Positions 43,320 through 51,781 of a DNA stretch of 64,000 nt are shown here, in pieces. The notes beneath the pieces were generated by a model that saw only the letters and a list, made by a program, of their open reading frames with translations, was not told the DNA's origin and did not search any database. The stretch is from Candidatus Palauibacter scopulicola (GTDB lineage Bacteria; Gemmatimonadota; Gemmatimonadetes; Palauibacterales; Palauibacteraceae). The position numbers were made by a program, and so were the translations under genes. Positions within the stretch are counted from its first letter, which is position 1, and every line of letters begins with the position of its first letter. The stretch lies in NCBI RefSeq assembly GCF_947581915.1, contig NZ_CANPWG010000046.1, positions 1-64,000 on the forward strand, given 5' to 3'.

Positions 43320-44591
43320 TCAGTCCCACTGTCCGTACTTCATGGTCGTGGCCGTCTCCCCCATGTGCCGGTTCTCGAGGAAGCGGCGCAGCGCGAACGG
43401 GCGCAGGATCTCAGGCGCCTCCTCGCGCGCCATGAACTCGGCCATGTACTTCCCCGCCACCGGGCCGGACTTGAAGCCGAAGTATCCCCATCCCACGTCG
43501 AGGTAGAGCCCCTCATGGGCGAAGTTGCCGTCGAGGATGGGTGCCATGTCCGGCGTCATGTCCGCCAGCCCCGCCCACACGCGCAGAAAGCGCACCCCCT
43601 TCAGACACGGCATGAAGTCCGTCAGCGCCTCGGCCTGGTGCTTGAAGTAGCCCGCCGTGACGTCCGTCGTGTAGTTCACCTGCGGGTCCATGTGCGCGCC
43701 CGTCGCGATCTCCCCCTTCAGCGTCTGATTCGCGTAGACGTGGTACGCCCCCGAACTCACGACGTGGTGCAGGAAGGGCTTCAGCGGCTGCGTGACCATC
43801 GCCTGGATCGTGAGCGGGTTCACCGGCAGTTCGATGTCGAGCATGGCCGCGACCGCCGGTCCGTACCCGCCGGCCATGATCCCCAGCTTCCGGCAGCCGA
43901 TCGGCCCCGCGCTCGTCCGCACGCCCGTCACGCGCCCGCCCTCCGTGTCGATCCCCTGAACCTCCACGCCCTGGTGGATCGAGGCTCCGTGCAGGCTGGC
44001 GCCCCGGGCGAGTCCCCACACCACCGCGTCGTGGCGCACGACGCCCCCGGGCGGGTGGTACATGCCGGCCTGGATCGGGTGCGCGGGCCGGTCCGACACG
44101 TCCAGCGCCGGGACCAGTTCCTTGCACTGCGGCGGATCGAGCAGTTCCGAGCGCACGCCGCAGAAGTTCGCCGTGTTGATGGAGAGCCGGAACGCGGCCA
44201 CCGCCGCCTCGCTGTGCGCGAGGTTGAGGTTGCCGCAGTTGTGGAACATGAGGTTGAAGTCGAGTTCGTCCGTGAGGATGGGCCACAGCTTCAGCCCCTC
44301 GTCATAGAGCGGGACGTTCTCCTGCGTGCGCTGGTTCGCCCGCACGATCGCGGTGTTCCGCCCGGAGCCCCCGAAGCCGATGTACTGGCTCTCGAGCACG
44401 GCGATATCCCGGACGCCGTGGTCTTTCGCGAGGTAGTAGGCCGTGGCGAGCCCGTGGATGCCGCCCCCGATGATCACCACGTCGTAACGGCGGCGGAGCG
44501 GCCTCTCCTCCCACAGGCGGCCCGGCCGGAACACGCCCTCCCCGAGCGCGGACTTCAGTCTCCCCAGCCTCCCCAGCGCTCCAGGGCTCAC
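43320..44591 (-). CDS. soxB: Sarcosine oxidase beta subunit
   Basis: 423 residues from a GTG at 44591. FAD-binding GGGIHGLATAYYLAK is near residue 42, with ESQYIGFGGSGRNTAIVRAN next. The C-terminal region GLADMTPDMAPILDG and GWGYFGFKSGPVAGKYMAEF completes the DAO fold. It is the catalytic FAD/FMN subunit of the heterotetrameric enzyme. The upstream gene is another FAD oxidoreductase of the same family with a 25-bp gap. Confidence 0.93.
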   Translation of the reverse strand: MSPGALGRLGRLKSALGEGVFRPGRLWEERPLRRRYDVVIIGGGIHGLATAYYLAKDHGVRDIAVLESQYIGFGGSGRNTAIVRANQRTQENVPLYDEGLKLWPILTDELDFNLMFHNCGNLNLAHSEAAVAAFRLSINTANFCGVRSELLDPPQCKELVPALDVSDRPAHPIQAGMYHPPGGVVRHDAVVWGLARGASLHGASIHQGVEVQGIDTEGGRVTGVRTSAGPIGCRKLGIMAGGYGPAVAAMLDIELPVNPLTIQAMVTQPLKPFLHHVVSSGAYHVYANQTLKGEIATGAHMDPQVNYTTDVTAGYFKHQAEALTDFMPCLKGVRFLRVWAGLADMTPDMAPILDGNFAHEGLYLDVGWGYFGFKSGPVAGKYMAEFMAREEAPEILRPFALRRFLENRHMGETATTMKYGQWD

Positions 44592-44616
44592 GGCACGCGG
44601 GTCGACGCGTGGAGGG

Positions 44617-45924
44617 TCAGCCGATGACCGAGTAGGACGAATCCGGGTTCATCGTCCGCAGCCGGCTGAAGAACCCGAGGTCACAGTCCCGTCTCGTATA
44701 CTTCATATGAAACCGGACCGGATCGGCGTCGTGGTCGCGCCCGCCCTCGACCTGCTCGATGAGTTCCGCCATGAGCTGCCCCGCGACCGGCGCGTTCTTG
44801 AACTGGTTCCCCGACGTCCCCACCGCCATGTAGAAGCCGGGCAGGTCCGACTTGTCATAAATCGGGATCCAGTCATCGGAAACATCATAGAGGTCGACGA
44901 GCCCCTGCCGCGCCTCCGGCACGGGGAGTCCCTTCACCCGCTGGGCCTCGCGCAGGACCTGCGTCCTCCACTGATAACTGAACGTATTGTCATAGTCGTC
45001 CGGGTCTTCCACCCACTCCAGATCGTCGCAGGGCGGGTCCTCCGAACCGATCAGGATGTGGTTCCCCACTTCCGGCCGCGAATAGCACCCGATATCGCTG
45101 TCCGAGATCAGCATCCCGACGACGTTATAGTCGACGCCCTCCGGCGCGGGTACGTGACAGACCTCCTGCTTCAGGGCGCGCGTCTTGATGTTCATCCCCT
45201 CCTCGACCCCCGCCATGCGGTTGATGACGAAGGAGTGAGGCCCGCCCACGTTCACCACGACCGGCGCCCGCACCTCGGACCCGTCCTTCAGGCGGACGCC
45301 CGCGACCCTCCCGTTCTCCCGGAGGATCTCAGTCACCTCCGTGTTGAAGCGGAACTCGCCTCCGTGCGCCTCGCACCCGAGTTGAACGTTGTGGCAGCAG
45401 AGTTGCGGGTCGTTGATGTAGCCGGATTCCGGGATGTAGACGGCCCCGGCCACGTTCCCGCCCGTCGGCCGGCCGAACGCCGGGTCCTCCTCCGTCACGG
45501 GAGGGCCGAACTGCCGCGTGTCGAGGACAGAGAGCTTCTCGCGCATCCCCTCCGCGTCCAGGTCCTCGTAAGCGACGTGGAGTTCGCCGAGACTCTCCTT
45601 CACCCGCTGCAGGTAGTGGTTCTTCTCCGTCTTCGTGACGAGGCAGCCGGTGTTTACGTAGCGCGCGAGCCCGGAGGGGTCCGGCACGCCGACGTATTTC
45701 CCCCAGTCGAGCCAGTAGAAGTAGGACTCGCGCGCCATGGCGACGCCGTCTGGCGTCGAATAGTGGAGCCGGATGATGGCGCAGGTGTTCGAGGTCGAGC
45801 CGTACCCGGCGGCGGGGAGCTTGTCGACGTTGAGCGTCCGGAACCCGCGCTTGGCCAGCTCGAACCCCGTGCAGACGCCGATGACGCCGGCGCCGATGAT
45901 GATCGCGTCGTAGTCCCTGGACAT
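44617..45924 (-). CDS. FAD-dependent oxidoreductase (DAO family)
   Basis: 435 residues from the ATG at 45924. A Rossmann motif AIIIGAGVIGVCTGFELAKRG starts at residue 7. Further blocks include NTCAIIRLHYSTPDG and the C-terminal PGFYMAVGTSGNQFKNAPVAGQ. Related to sarcosine, dimethylglycine and opine oxidases, it likely oxidises an N-methylated amino acid that feeds the sarcosine oxidase downstream. It lies 17 bp after the beta-lactamase gene and 25 bp before the beta subunit, so the row looks like one operon. The exact substrate is unknown. Confidence 0.86.
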   Translation of the reverse strand: MSRDYDAIIIGAGVIGVCTGFELAKRGFRTLNVDKLPAAGYGSTSNTCAIIRLHYSTPDGVAMARESYFYWLDWGKYVGVPDPSGLARYVNTGCLVTKTEKNHYLQRVKESLGELHVAYEDLDAEGMREKLSVLDTRQFGPPVTEEDPAFGRPTGGNVAGAVYIPESGYINDPQLCCHNVQLGCEAHGGEFRFNTEVTEILRENGRVAGVRLKDGSEVRAPVVVNVGGPHSFVINRMAGVEEGMNIKTRALKQEVCHVPAPEGVDYNVVGMLISDSDIGCYSRPEVGNHILIGSEDPPCDDLEWVEDPDDYDNTFSYQWRTQVLREAQRVKGLPVPEARQGLVDLYDVSDDWIPIYDKSDLPGFYMAVGTSGNQFKNAPVAGQLMAELIEQVEGGRDHDADPVRFHMKYTRRDCDLGFFSRLRTMNPDSSYSVIG

Positions 45925-45941
45925 TGCCGTTCCCACCCGTC

Positions 45942-47390
45942 TCAGCCGCCGATGCGCTCGTACACCGCGTGCGAGACGCGCTCGTTCCCGTCCGCGTCCG
46001 TGCTCCGGTACTCGTTGTCGATCCGGTTCCCGTCCTCGGACAGGACGTTGATGATGACCTGCGTGACCTGGCCGTCCCGCCGGCTCGTGATCCGGTTCGT
46101 GTAACGGTCGACGACCTCCACCGCCGTCTCGACCCCGTCCCGTCCCGTCACGGGCCGGAATTCGCCATCGAACATGGTATCGTAGCTCCACTTCGCTTCG
46201 CCGCCGCGGGCGTTCGTCGACTCCACGGTGATCTTCATCCCCCCGTCTCCCCACGGCTCGTACGTCATGACGTTGATCGCCGGGGCCGGCGCGTTGGAGC
46301 GCAGCTTCCACACGCCGTAGCGGGGGTTGGCGCGGTCCGCGGCCGGATCCGCCGGGGTCCCCGGGTTGAACAGGAAGTAGTCGTAGATCGCGCGCGAGAT
46401 CTGGGCGATCGTCGCCTCGCGCGCCGGGACCGAACGCTCCGAGTCCTTGACGAACACGACCGTGATGACGTGCCCGGCCCCGTCCGGAAGGTAGATGTAC
46501 CCGACGTCGTTGGTGGTCCCGCCGATCGTCCCCGTCTTATGGCCGACCGGCGTGCCGGGCGGCAGCACGCCCTTGATGCGGCCGGTGCCCGTCTGGACCC
46601 GCAGCATGACGTCTTTGAAGACCTCCGTGTTCTTCGAGCCCAGCGCCTTCCCCGCCCAGGTCATGGCCAGCAAGTGTGCCATCGCGCGGGGCGTGGACGT
46701 GTCGCGCGCATCGGTCGAGAAGGCCTCCCGCGCCGCCGCGCGCTCGGCTGCCGACACGTCGGCGGCCCGTCCCCGGAACTCCGACATCGAGATGCGGCCG
46801 TCCGCGGGCGTGTCGACGCCGGAATAGTCTCCGATCAGCGACGAGGTCGGCCGGTCCACGCTCAGCCCGTCGACCTGCAGTTCCGCCATGCGCGCGTTCA
46901 CCGCGTCGGGTCCGCCGGCTGCCGTGAGGGTGAGGTCCGTCGCGCTGTTGTCGGAGATGAGGAGCATCAGTTCCATCAGGTTCCGGAGCGAGAGCGCCAC
47001 GCCGGGGTCGTCGAACAGGTTCGAGATCGTGCCGCTGCCCGGATGGATGTCCGCGGGTTCGAGTTCGACCATGTCCGCCAGCGAGATCTCGCCGCGGTCG
47101 ACCCGGGACAGGAGTTGCACCGCAATCGGGACCTTGTAGGTCGAGGCCATGGGGAAGCGCTCGTCCTCGTTGAACCACACCGCGCGGCCCGTCTCGATGT
47201 GGACGGCGCCCACGCCCACCGTGCCACCGCTGCTCGGCGCCAGGCGTTCGATCTCCGCCAGGAGACGGCCGAGGCCTGGGTCCCCCTCGGGCGTGACGGA
47301 CTGCGCCGCGAGCGGGACGGTGGCCAGAATCCCGATGGCCAACGTCGTCGCGGCAAGTCTCGTGAACGAATGTCGTGTCCGGACGCGCAT
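45942..47390 (-). CDS. Class A beta-lactamase-like protein with C-terminal extension
   Basis: 482 residues with a signal peptide ending at PLAAQ. Serine beta-lactamase motifs: STYK at 83-86, SDN at 146-148 and KTGT at 285-288. The usual Glu of the omega loop is hard to place; the loop is enlarged, and TDARDTSTPRAM at ~227-237 fits the NDERDTT-like segment that follows it. Residues ~345-482 are an extra beta-rich domain without a known match. It may be a beta-lactamase, a transpeptidase-like enzyme or a related esterase. It heads the sarcosine oxidase operon, with a 17-bp gap to the FAD gene. Confidence 0.85.
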   Translation of the reverse strand: MRVRTRHSFTRLAATTLAIGILATVPLAAQSVTPEGDPGLGRLLAEIERLAPSSGGTVGVGAVHIETGRAVWFNEDERFPMASTYKVPIAVQLLSRVDRGEISLADMVELEPADIHPGSGTISNLFDDPGVALSLRNLMELMLLISDNSATDLTLTAAGGPDAVNARMAELQVDGLSVDRPTSSLIGDYSGVDTPADGRISMSEFRGRAADVSAAERAAAREAFSTDARDTSTPRAMAHLLAMTWAGKALGSKNTEVFKDVMLRVQTGTGRIKGVLPPGTPVGHKTGTIGGTTNDVGYIYLPDGAGHVITVVFVKDSERSVPAREATIAQISRAIYDYFLFNPGTPADPAADRANPRYGVWKLRSNAPAPAINVMTYEPWGDGGMKITVESTNARGGEAKWSYDTMFDGEFRPVTGRDGVETAVEVVDRYTNRITSRRDGQVTQVIINVLSEDGNRIDNEYRSTDADGNERVSHAVYERIGG

Positions 47391-47541
47391 CGATCATACT
47401 CCGTGGTTCGTTTGAGCTGGGTCCCGCTCCAGCCGGTACGGTAGCCGTTGCGGAACGCGGGGACGAGACCACCCGGGCCGGGTCGCCCGCAGGGCCGGAT
47501 CGGTGACATACTCCGCGATCCACGCAGGCGAGAGGGAGACG
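47391..47541. other. Divergent promoter region
   Basis: 151 bp between the divergent beta-lactamase and M20 genes; it should contain both promoters. No consensus-like pair of hexamers stands out. GAGAGGGAG at its end is the ribosome-binding site of the M20 gene. Confidence 0.4.
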
Positions 47542-48873
47542 ATGCCGGGTGATCGGAAAGGGCAGGCGACAGGACGTTCCCGCGGGAACGCGGTGCGCGC
47601 TGACGGCGGCGTGCTGAAGCGCGAGGAACGCCGCGCCGCGGAGGCGGTGGACGCGGGCCGGCTCTTCGCGCTCCTTGCCGACCTGATCGCGATCGAGAGC
47701 GTCGCGAACTGCGAGACGCCTGCCCAGGAGCGGGTCGCCGCCGAGATGCGTGCCATCGGTCTCGAGACGGACGTGTGGGAGATCGACTTCGAGCGCCTGC
47801 GCCGGCACCCCGCCTATACCGCCGACGTGCAGCGGCACGAAGGCCTTGGCGTGGTCGGGACCATGGGACGCGGCGAGGGCCGCACGCTGATCCTGAACGG
47901 CCACGTCGATGTCGTCCCCGCCGGCGAGCTCGAGCGCTGGACGCACCCGCCCTTCGAACTCACGAAGCGCGACGGGCGCCTGTTCGGGCGCGGGGTCGTG
48001 GACATGAAGGGGCAGCTTTGCGGCGCGCTGGCGGCGGCGCGGGCGCTGCGCGACGCCGACATCGAACTGGACGGCGCCCTGCAGATCCAGAGCGTGATCG
48101 GCGAGGAGGACGGGGGCGCCGGGACGCTGGCGACGATCGAGCGCGGGCACAGCGGCGACGGAGCGATCGTCGTCGAGCCGACGGAGTTCGTCATCGCGCC
48201 CGCGCAGGCCGGCGCGCTCAGCTTCCGGCTCACCGTCCCCGGGCTCGCGGCGCACGGGGCGTTGCGGGAAGAGGGTGTGGACCCGGTCGAGAAGTTCATC
48301 CCGATCTTCCAGCGGCTCCGGGCCCTCGAAGCGGATCGGAACCGCGACGTGGCCGAGCCGCTGTTCCGCGGGGAAGCGCTGCCGTACGCCCTCACCATGG
48401 GACGGCTCCGGGCGGGCATCTGGCCCTCGACCGTGGCCGAGAGCCTCGTCGTGGAGGGGCGCTACGGCGTCGCGCCCGGGGAGGACCTGGCCAGGGCGCG
48501 CCGCGCGCTGGAGGACGCCGTGGCCGAGGCCGCGTCCGGTGACGCCTGGCTGCGCGACCACCCGCCCACTGTCGAGTGGGTCGGGGCGCAGTTCGCCCCC
48601 GCCCGGACGGACGCGCGCGACCCTGTCGTGAGCACGCTGGCCGGCGCCGCGCGGGCGTTCGGCGGCCCGGCGCCTCGCGTCGGGGGCGTGCGTTACGGCG
48701 CGGACATGCGGCTCCTCGTCAACCACGGCCAAGTGCCCACCGTGCTCTTCGGCCCCGGCGATGTCCGCGAGGCCCACCGCCCCGACGAGAGCATCCGCGC
48801 CGCCGACCTCGTCGAACTCGCCCGCATCCTCGCCGTCACCGCCATCCGCTTCTGCCGGACCGGAGCGGGCTGA
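47542..48873 (+). CDS. M20-family peptidase/deacetylase (ArgE/DapE-like)
   Basis: 443 residues from the ATG at 47542. Metal-binding blocks are LILNGHVDVVPAGELERW (His and Asp ligands), GRGVVDMKGQLCGALAA (bridging Asp), IGEEDGGAGT (catalytic Glu pair) and the late PDESIRAADLV. The lid/dimerisation domain lies between residues ~210 and 320. It removes acyl groups from amino acids or cleaves small peptides in the cytoplasm; the substrate is unknown. A copy of the recurrent palindrome falls within codons 11-17 (RSRGNA), so the N-terminus was probably built over it. Confidence 0.88.
   Translation: MPGDRKGQATGRSRGNAVRADGGVLKREERRAAEAVDAGRLFALLADLIAIESVANCETPAQERVAAEMRAIGLETDVWEIDFERLRRHPAYTADVQRHEGLGVVGTMGRGEGRTLILNGHVDVVPAGELERWTHPPFELTKRDGRLFGRGVVDMKGQLCGALAAARALRDADIELDGALQIQSVIGEEDGGAGTLATIERGHSGDGAIVVEPTEFVIAPAQAGALSFRLTVPGLAAHGALREEGVDPVEKFIPIFQRLRALEADRNRDVAEPLFRGEALPYALTMGRLRAGIWPSTVAESLVVEGRYGVAPGEDLARARRALEDAVAEAASGDAWLRDHPPTVEWVGAQFAPARTDARDPVVSTLAGAARAFGGPAPRVGGVRYGADMRLLVNHGQVPTVLFGPGDVREAHRPDESIRAADLVELARILAVTAIRFCRTGAG
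47574..47591. repeat. Recurrent palindrome, copy 4 (degenerate last base)
   Basis: ACGTTCCCGCGGGAACGC, palindromic over 16 bp (47575-47590). Unlike the other copies it lies inside a coding sequence, near the start of the M20 gene. Confidence 0.8.
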
Positions 48874-48888
48874 CGCGGCCTCGTACTC

Positions 48889-49284
48889 TCAGGCCACGAG
48901 CAACGTGCCGATCCTGGCGATCTGCTCGAAGTGTCCATCGCTGGTCAATACGGTGGACCCCGTGTGGGCCGCGCAGGCCGCGATCCACGCGTCGTTGGTC
49001 GGGATCGGTGTCCCCGCCCGCTTCAGGTCGGCCACGATCTCGGCGTAACAACGGGCTACCGCGTCGTCGACCGCCACCACCTCGACCGGTGGCGCCCCGA
49101 GAAACTCCGACAACTCGGTCTCGTTGCGCGTCCTGTGAGCGCCACCCAGGAAACCGAACCGGAGTTCCCCGAGCGTTACGGTCGGCACGCCCACCCAGAT
49201 GGCCGCATCCAGGAGATGCGCGATTCGCTCGTTACCCCTCCGCAGGCGGCTGTAGGCCGAGGTGTCCAGGCAGTAGCGGCTCAT
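48889..49284 (-). CDS. vapC: VapC-type PIN-domain toxin
   Basis: 131 residues. PIN catalytic acids: YCLDTSAYSRL at the N-terminus, the GELRFG Glu, PTNDAWIAACA and TSDGHFEQI. It should be an RNase acting on tRNA or rRNA. The ATG overlaps the antitoxin stop by 4 bp (ATGA), so the order is antitoxin then toxin. The stop lies 15 bp from the convergent M20 gene. Confidence 0.93.
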   Translation of the reverse strand: MSRYCLDTSAYSRLRRGNERIAHLLDAAIWVGVPTVTLGELRFGFLGGAHRTRNETELSEFLGAPPVEVVAVDDAVARCYAEIVADLKRAGTPIPTNDAWIAACAAHTGSTVLTSDGHFEQIARIGTLLVA

Positions 49285-49526
49285 TCCCACATTTCCGGGT
49301 CGATCTTTCCGAAATCGCGGGTGGCAGTCTCGAACTCGCGGAATTCCGCGTCGGTCCAACCCCCGGAGAAGCGTCGCAGTCCGTTCGATCGAGGCGTTCC
49401 GACACCCAGACTCTGCTTGAGAAGGTCCAGCACGGTCTGGTTGAGGGATGTCCCGCGCCGCCGCTTCTCATCGTTCAGCGCCTGCCCCAACTCGGCTGGC
49501 ACGCCTCGCACCGTCAACGTCTTCAC
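49281..49526 (-). CDS. vapB: VapB-type antitoxin
   Basis: 81 residues from a GTG at 49526. The N-terminus KTLTVRGVPAELGQALNDEK and RRRGTSLNQTVLDLLKQSLG are a ribbon-helix-helix DNA-binding unit; the acidic aromatic tail FRRFSGG-WTDAEFREFETATRDF would wrap the PIN toxin. GGAG precedes the start. Confidence 0.9.
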   Translation of the reverse strand: MKTLTVRGVPAELGQALNDEKRRRGTSLNQTVLDLLKQSLGVGTPRSNGLRRFSGGWTDAEFREFETATRDFGKIDPEMWE

Positions 49527-49703
49527 CGGTCATCTCCGTTGATGGCATCATATGACTGCATTCGCTGTCAAGATATGCATGCACCACGGTTGGGATCAAG
49601 AAACCAGATACGCCTTCCGGTCGGATCACGTCTCGCTAAAGTTGAGGCTACGGATCCATATCAACGGCGACTCATCGAGTTTCCCCCGAGGACAGGTGCT
49701 GCC
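49527..49703. promoter_or_regulatory. Likely vapBC promoter/operator region
   Basis: AT-richer gap between vapB and the divergent amidase gene. It contains the inverted repeat TGATGGCATCA (49540-49550), the palindrome TCATATGA (49549-49556) and, on the minus strand, TTGACA (49566-49571) and TATGAT (49547-49552). Their spacing is 13 bp, too short for a standard promoter, so the exact promoter is uncertain. Confidence 0.45.
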
Positions 49704-51296
49704 ATGTCTGCTCGAACGTCGATCGCAATCCGGTTGGCCCTCTCATTCGCCCTCGCGTTCGCCCTCGCGTTCGCGGCGGCCCCCCTCCCGCTCCACGCGC
49801 AGGCATTCGCGGTCGAAGAGACCACGGTCGCGGAGGTCCACGCGGCCTTCCAATCGGGCGATCTCACGTGCGAGGGCCTGGTTGCGAGCTACCTGGCGCG
49901 CATCGAGGCCTACGACAAACAGGGGCCGCGGCTCAACGCGATCGCCGTCGTCAACCCGCGAGCCGTCGAGGAAGCCCGGACCCTCGACGCCGCCTTCGCC
50001 TCCGGCGGCCTCACCGGGCCGCTGCACTGCATCCCCGTCCTCCTCAAGGATCAGGTCGAGACGACCGACATGCCGACGACCTACGGGTCGGCGCTCTTCG
50101 CGGGCTACATGTCGGAGCGGGACGGCACCATCGTCACGCGGATGAAGGAGGCGGGCGCCCTCATCATCGCGAAGACGAACATGGGGGAGTTCGCCTCGCG
50201 CTACGTGGGGTCCGGGTTCGGGATCATCCGCAACGCGTACGACACGGGGCGGAACCCGAGCGGTTCCTCCGGCGGCACCGGCTCCGGCGTGGCGGCGAAT
50301 CTCGGCCTCATCGGCATCGGCGAAGACACGGGAGGCTCCATCCGGGGTCCGGCGGCCGTCGCCTCGCTCGTCGGCCTCCGTCCCACGCTTCCGCTCGTGA
50401 GCCGGTTCGGGATGATGCCCGCCAACCCCACGACCGACACGATGGGTCCGATGACCCGCACCGTGATGGACGCGGCCATCCTCCTCGACGTCATCGCCGG
50501 CTACGACCCCAACGACCCGGTGACCGCGTACTCCGTGGGACAGGTCCCGGACTCCTACGCGGCCGGACTCGACGCGGGGGCGCTGGCGGACGCCCGGATC
50601 GGCGTCATCCGCGAGCCGATGGACCGCTCCGTGGACACATCATCGGAAGGGTTCCGGCAGGTGCGCGCCCGGATGGAGGTGGCGATCGGCGCTCTCCGCG
50701 ACCTGGGGGCCGAAGTATTCGACGTCGCCATCCCCGGGATCGAGCGGGTAAGCACCATCTTCGGCGCCAACTCCTACGAGACCGAGGAGGTGACGGACGC
50801 CTACCTCGCCGAACTCCGCGACCCGCCGTACCGCACGCTGGCCTCGATTCTCCTCTCCGGGCGCGTCAACCCGTGGCGGGCCGCCGGCATGGCCGATCTC
50901 CTGGGGAAGACGACCCGCGACCCCGGTTATCTCGAATACCTGCTCGCGCGTGACCAGGTCCGGGAGGATGTCATCGCGACGATGGCGGAGCACGATCTCG
51001 ACGCCTTCGTCTACGCCACCTTCGACCATCCGCCGGCCCCGATCGCCGACGATGTGGAGACGAATCCCGCCCCGAACGACCGCTACGCCCTCGGCGACAA
51101 CCGCTCGCTGAGCCCGCTGACCGGCTTCCCGGCGCTCACGGTGCCCGCCGGATTCACGGACGACGGCCTCCCGGTGGGTCTCGAGTTTCTCGGCCGCCCC
51201 TTCACGGAGGCGATGCTCCTCGGCTTCGGCTACGCCTACGAGCAGGCGACAAACCACCGCCGCCCGCCGCCCCCCGCCCCGCCCCTCGATCGTTGA
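49704..51296 (+). CDS. Exported amidase-signature family hydrolase
   Basis: 530 residues with a long Ala/Phe/Leu signal peptide ending at PLHAQ. The amidase signature triad is clear: the Lys in CIPVLLKDQVE, the cis-Ser in NPSGSSGGTGSG and the nucleophilic Ser in GEDTGGSIRGPAA. Further family segments FPALTVPAGFTDDGLPVGLEF and LLGFGYAYEQAT close the domain. It hydrolyses a peptide or small-molecule amide in the periplasm. The stop TGA overlaps the TTGACA of the next promoter. Confidence 0.94.
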   Translation: MSARTSIAIRLALSFALAFALAFAAAPLPLHAQAFAVEETTVAEVHAAFQSGDLTCEGLVASYLARIEAYDKQGPRLNAIAVVNPRAVEEARTLDAAFASGGLTGPLHCIPVLLKDQVETTDMPTTYGSALFAGYMSERDGTIVTRMKEAGALIIAKTNMGEFASRYVGSGFGIIRNAYDTGRNPSGSSGGTGSGVAANLGLIGIGEDTGGSIRGPAAVASLVGLRPTLPLVSRFGMMPANPTTDTMGPMTRTVMDAAILLDVIAGYDPNDPVTAYSVGQVPDSYAAGLDAGALADARIGVIREPMDRSVDTSSEGFRQVRARMEVAIGALRDLGAEVFDVAIPGIERVSTIFGANSYETEEVTDAYLAELRDPPYRTLASILLSGRVNPWRAAGMADLLGKTTRDPGYLEYLLARDQVREDVIATMAEHDLDAFVYATFDHPPAPIADDVETNPAPNDRYALGDNRSLSPLTGFPALTVPAGFTDDGLPVGLEFLGRPFTEAMLLGFGYAYEQATNHRRPPPPAPPLDR

Positions 51297-51332
51297 CATC
51301 GATGTGTTGCACCTGCACAATGTGATTGTGCA
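51293..51332 (+). promoter_or_regulatory. Promoter and operator of the vapB-vapC operon
   Basis: TTGACA (51293-51298), 17 bp, CACAAT (51316-51321). The -10 lies inside the perfect inverted repeat TGCACAAT-gtg-ATTGTGCA (51314-51332); a further half-site TTGTGCA follows near 51338. This geometry fits autorepression by the antitoxin. Confidence 0.75.
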
Positions 51333-51362
51333 ATCGAGTTGTGCATGAGGAAGGAGTTTGTC

Positions 51363-51632
51363 ATGTCACGCATTCACTTCGTCGTTAAGGAGACCGCGAA
51401 GATCCGCTACCAGGCCCAAGCGGAGCGCGAGGGCAAGTCCCTCGGGCAGTGGCTGCGCGACGCGGCCGACGAGAGGCTGCACGCCGCACGCCCACGCCTC
51501 TTCACTCTGGAGGAACTGCGTGAGTTCAACGCCGCGTGCGACGTACGCCAAGCCGGTCGGAAGGAACTCGACTGGCCCGAATACAAGCGCCTCATCGAGG
51601 AGTCCAAGGTCGATGGATTGGAAGTGACATGA
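51363..51632 (+). CDS. vapB: VapB-type antitoxin (first of two)
   Basis: 89 residues behind AAGGAG. The N-terminal half (RIHFVVKETAKIRYQAQAER, KSLGQWLRDAADERLHAA) is a ribbon-helix-helix-like DNA-binding unit; the C-terminal half FTLEELREFNAACDVRQAGR plus KELDWPEYKRLIEES is the toxin-binding tail. Its stop overlaps the next start (ATGA). Confidence 0.85.
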   Translation: MSRIHFVVKETAKIRYQAQAEREGKSLGQWLRDAADERLHAARPRLFTLEELREFNAACDVRQAGRKELDWPEYKRLIEESKVDGLEVT

Positions 51633-51781
51633 TCGGCCGAGGTCGCTTCACCGTCGAGGAACTGCAGGAGTTCGAAGCGGCGTGCGATGCGCGGCACCCG
51701 CCGGGCGCGCGGGAACTGGATTGGCCCGAGATCAAGCAAATGCTCGCGGAGACCCGGTCTTGTCGGCAGGAGATCGAGTGA
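51629..51781 (+). CDS. Second antitoxin-like protein, tail only
   Basis: 50 residues. The sequence FTVEELQEFEAACDARHPPG then ARELDWPEIKQMLAET closely repeats the tail of the preceding antitoxin (FTLEELREFNAACD, ELDWPEYKRLIEES), but there is no DNA-binding half. It overlaps the previous stop and the following toxin start (GTGA). It is thus a translated duplicate of the toxin-neutralising segment. Confidence 0.82.
   Translation: MIGRGRFTVEELQEFEAACDARHPPGARELDWPEIKQMLAETRSCRQEIE

Noticed and set aside
41709-44627. A 972-codon open frame on the plus strand
   Set aside because: It runs antisense to the sarcosine oxidase genes, which have clear domains and overlapping starts. Its translation is a low-complexity Arg/Pro/Ala/His mix typical of shadow frames in GC-rich DNA.
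49547-49571. TTGACA and TATGAT before vapB as a standard promoter
   Set aside because: The spacer is 13 bp, too short for sigma70-type promoters; only a general operator region is claimed.
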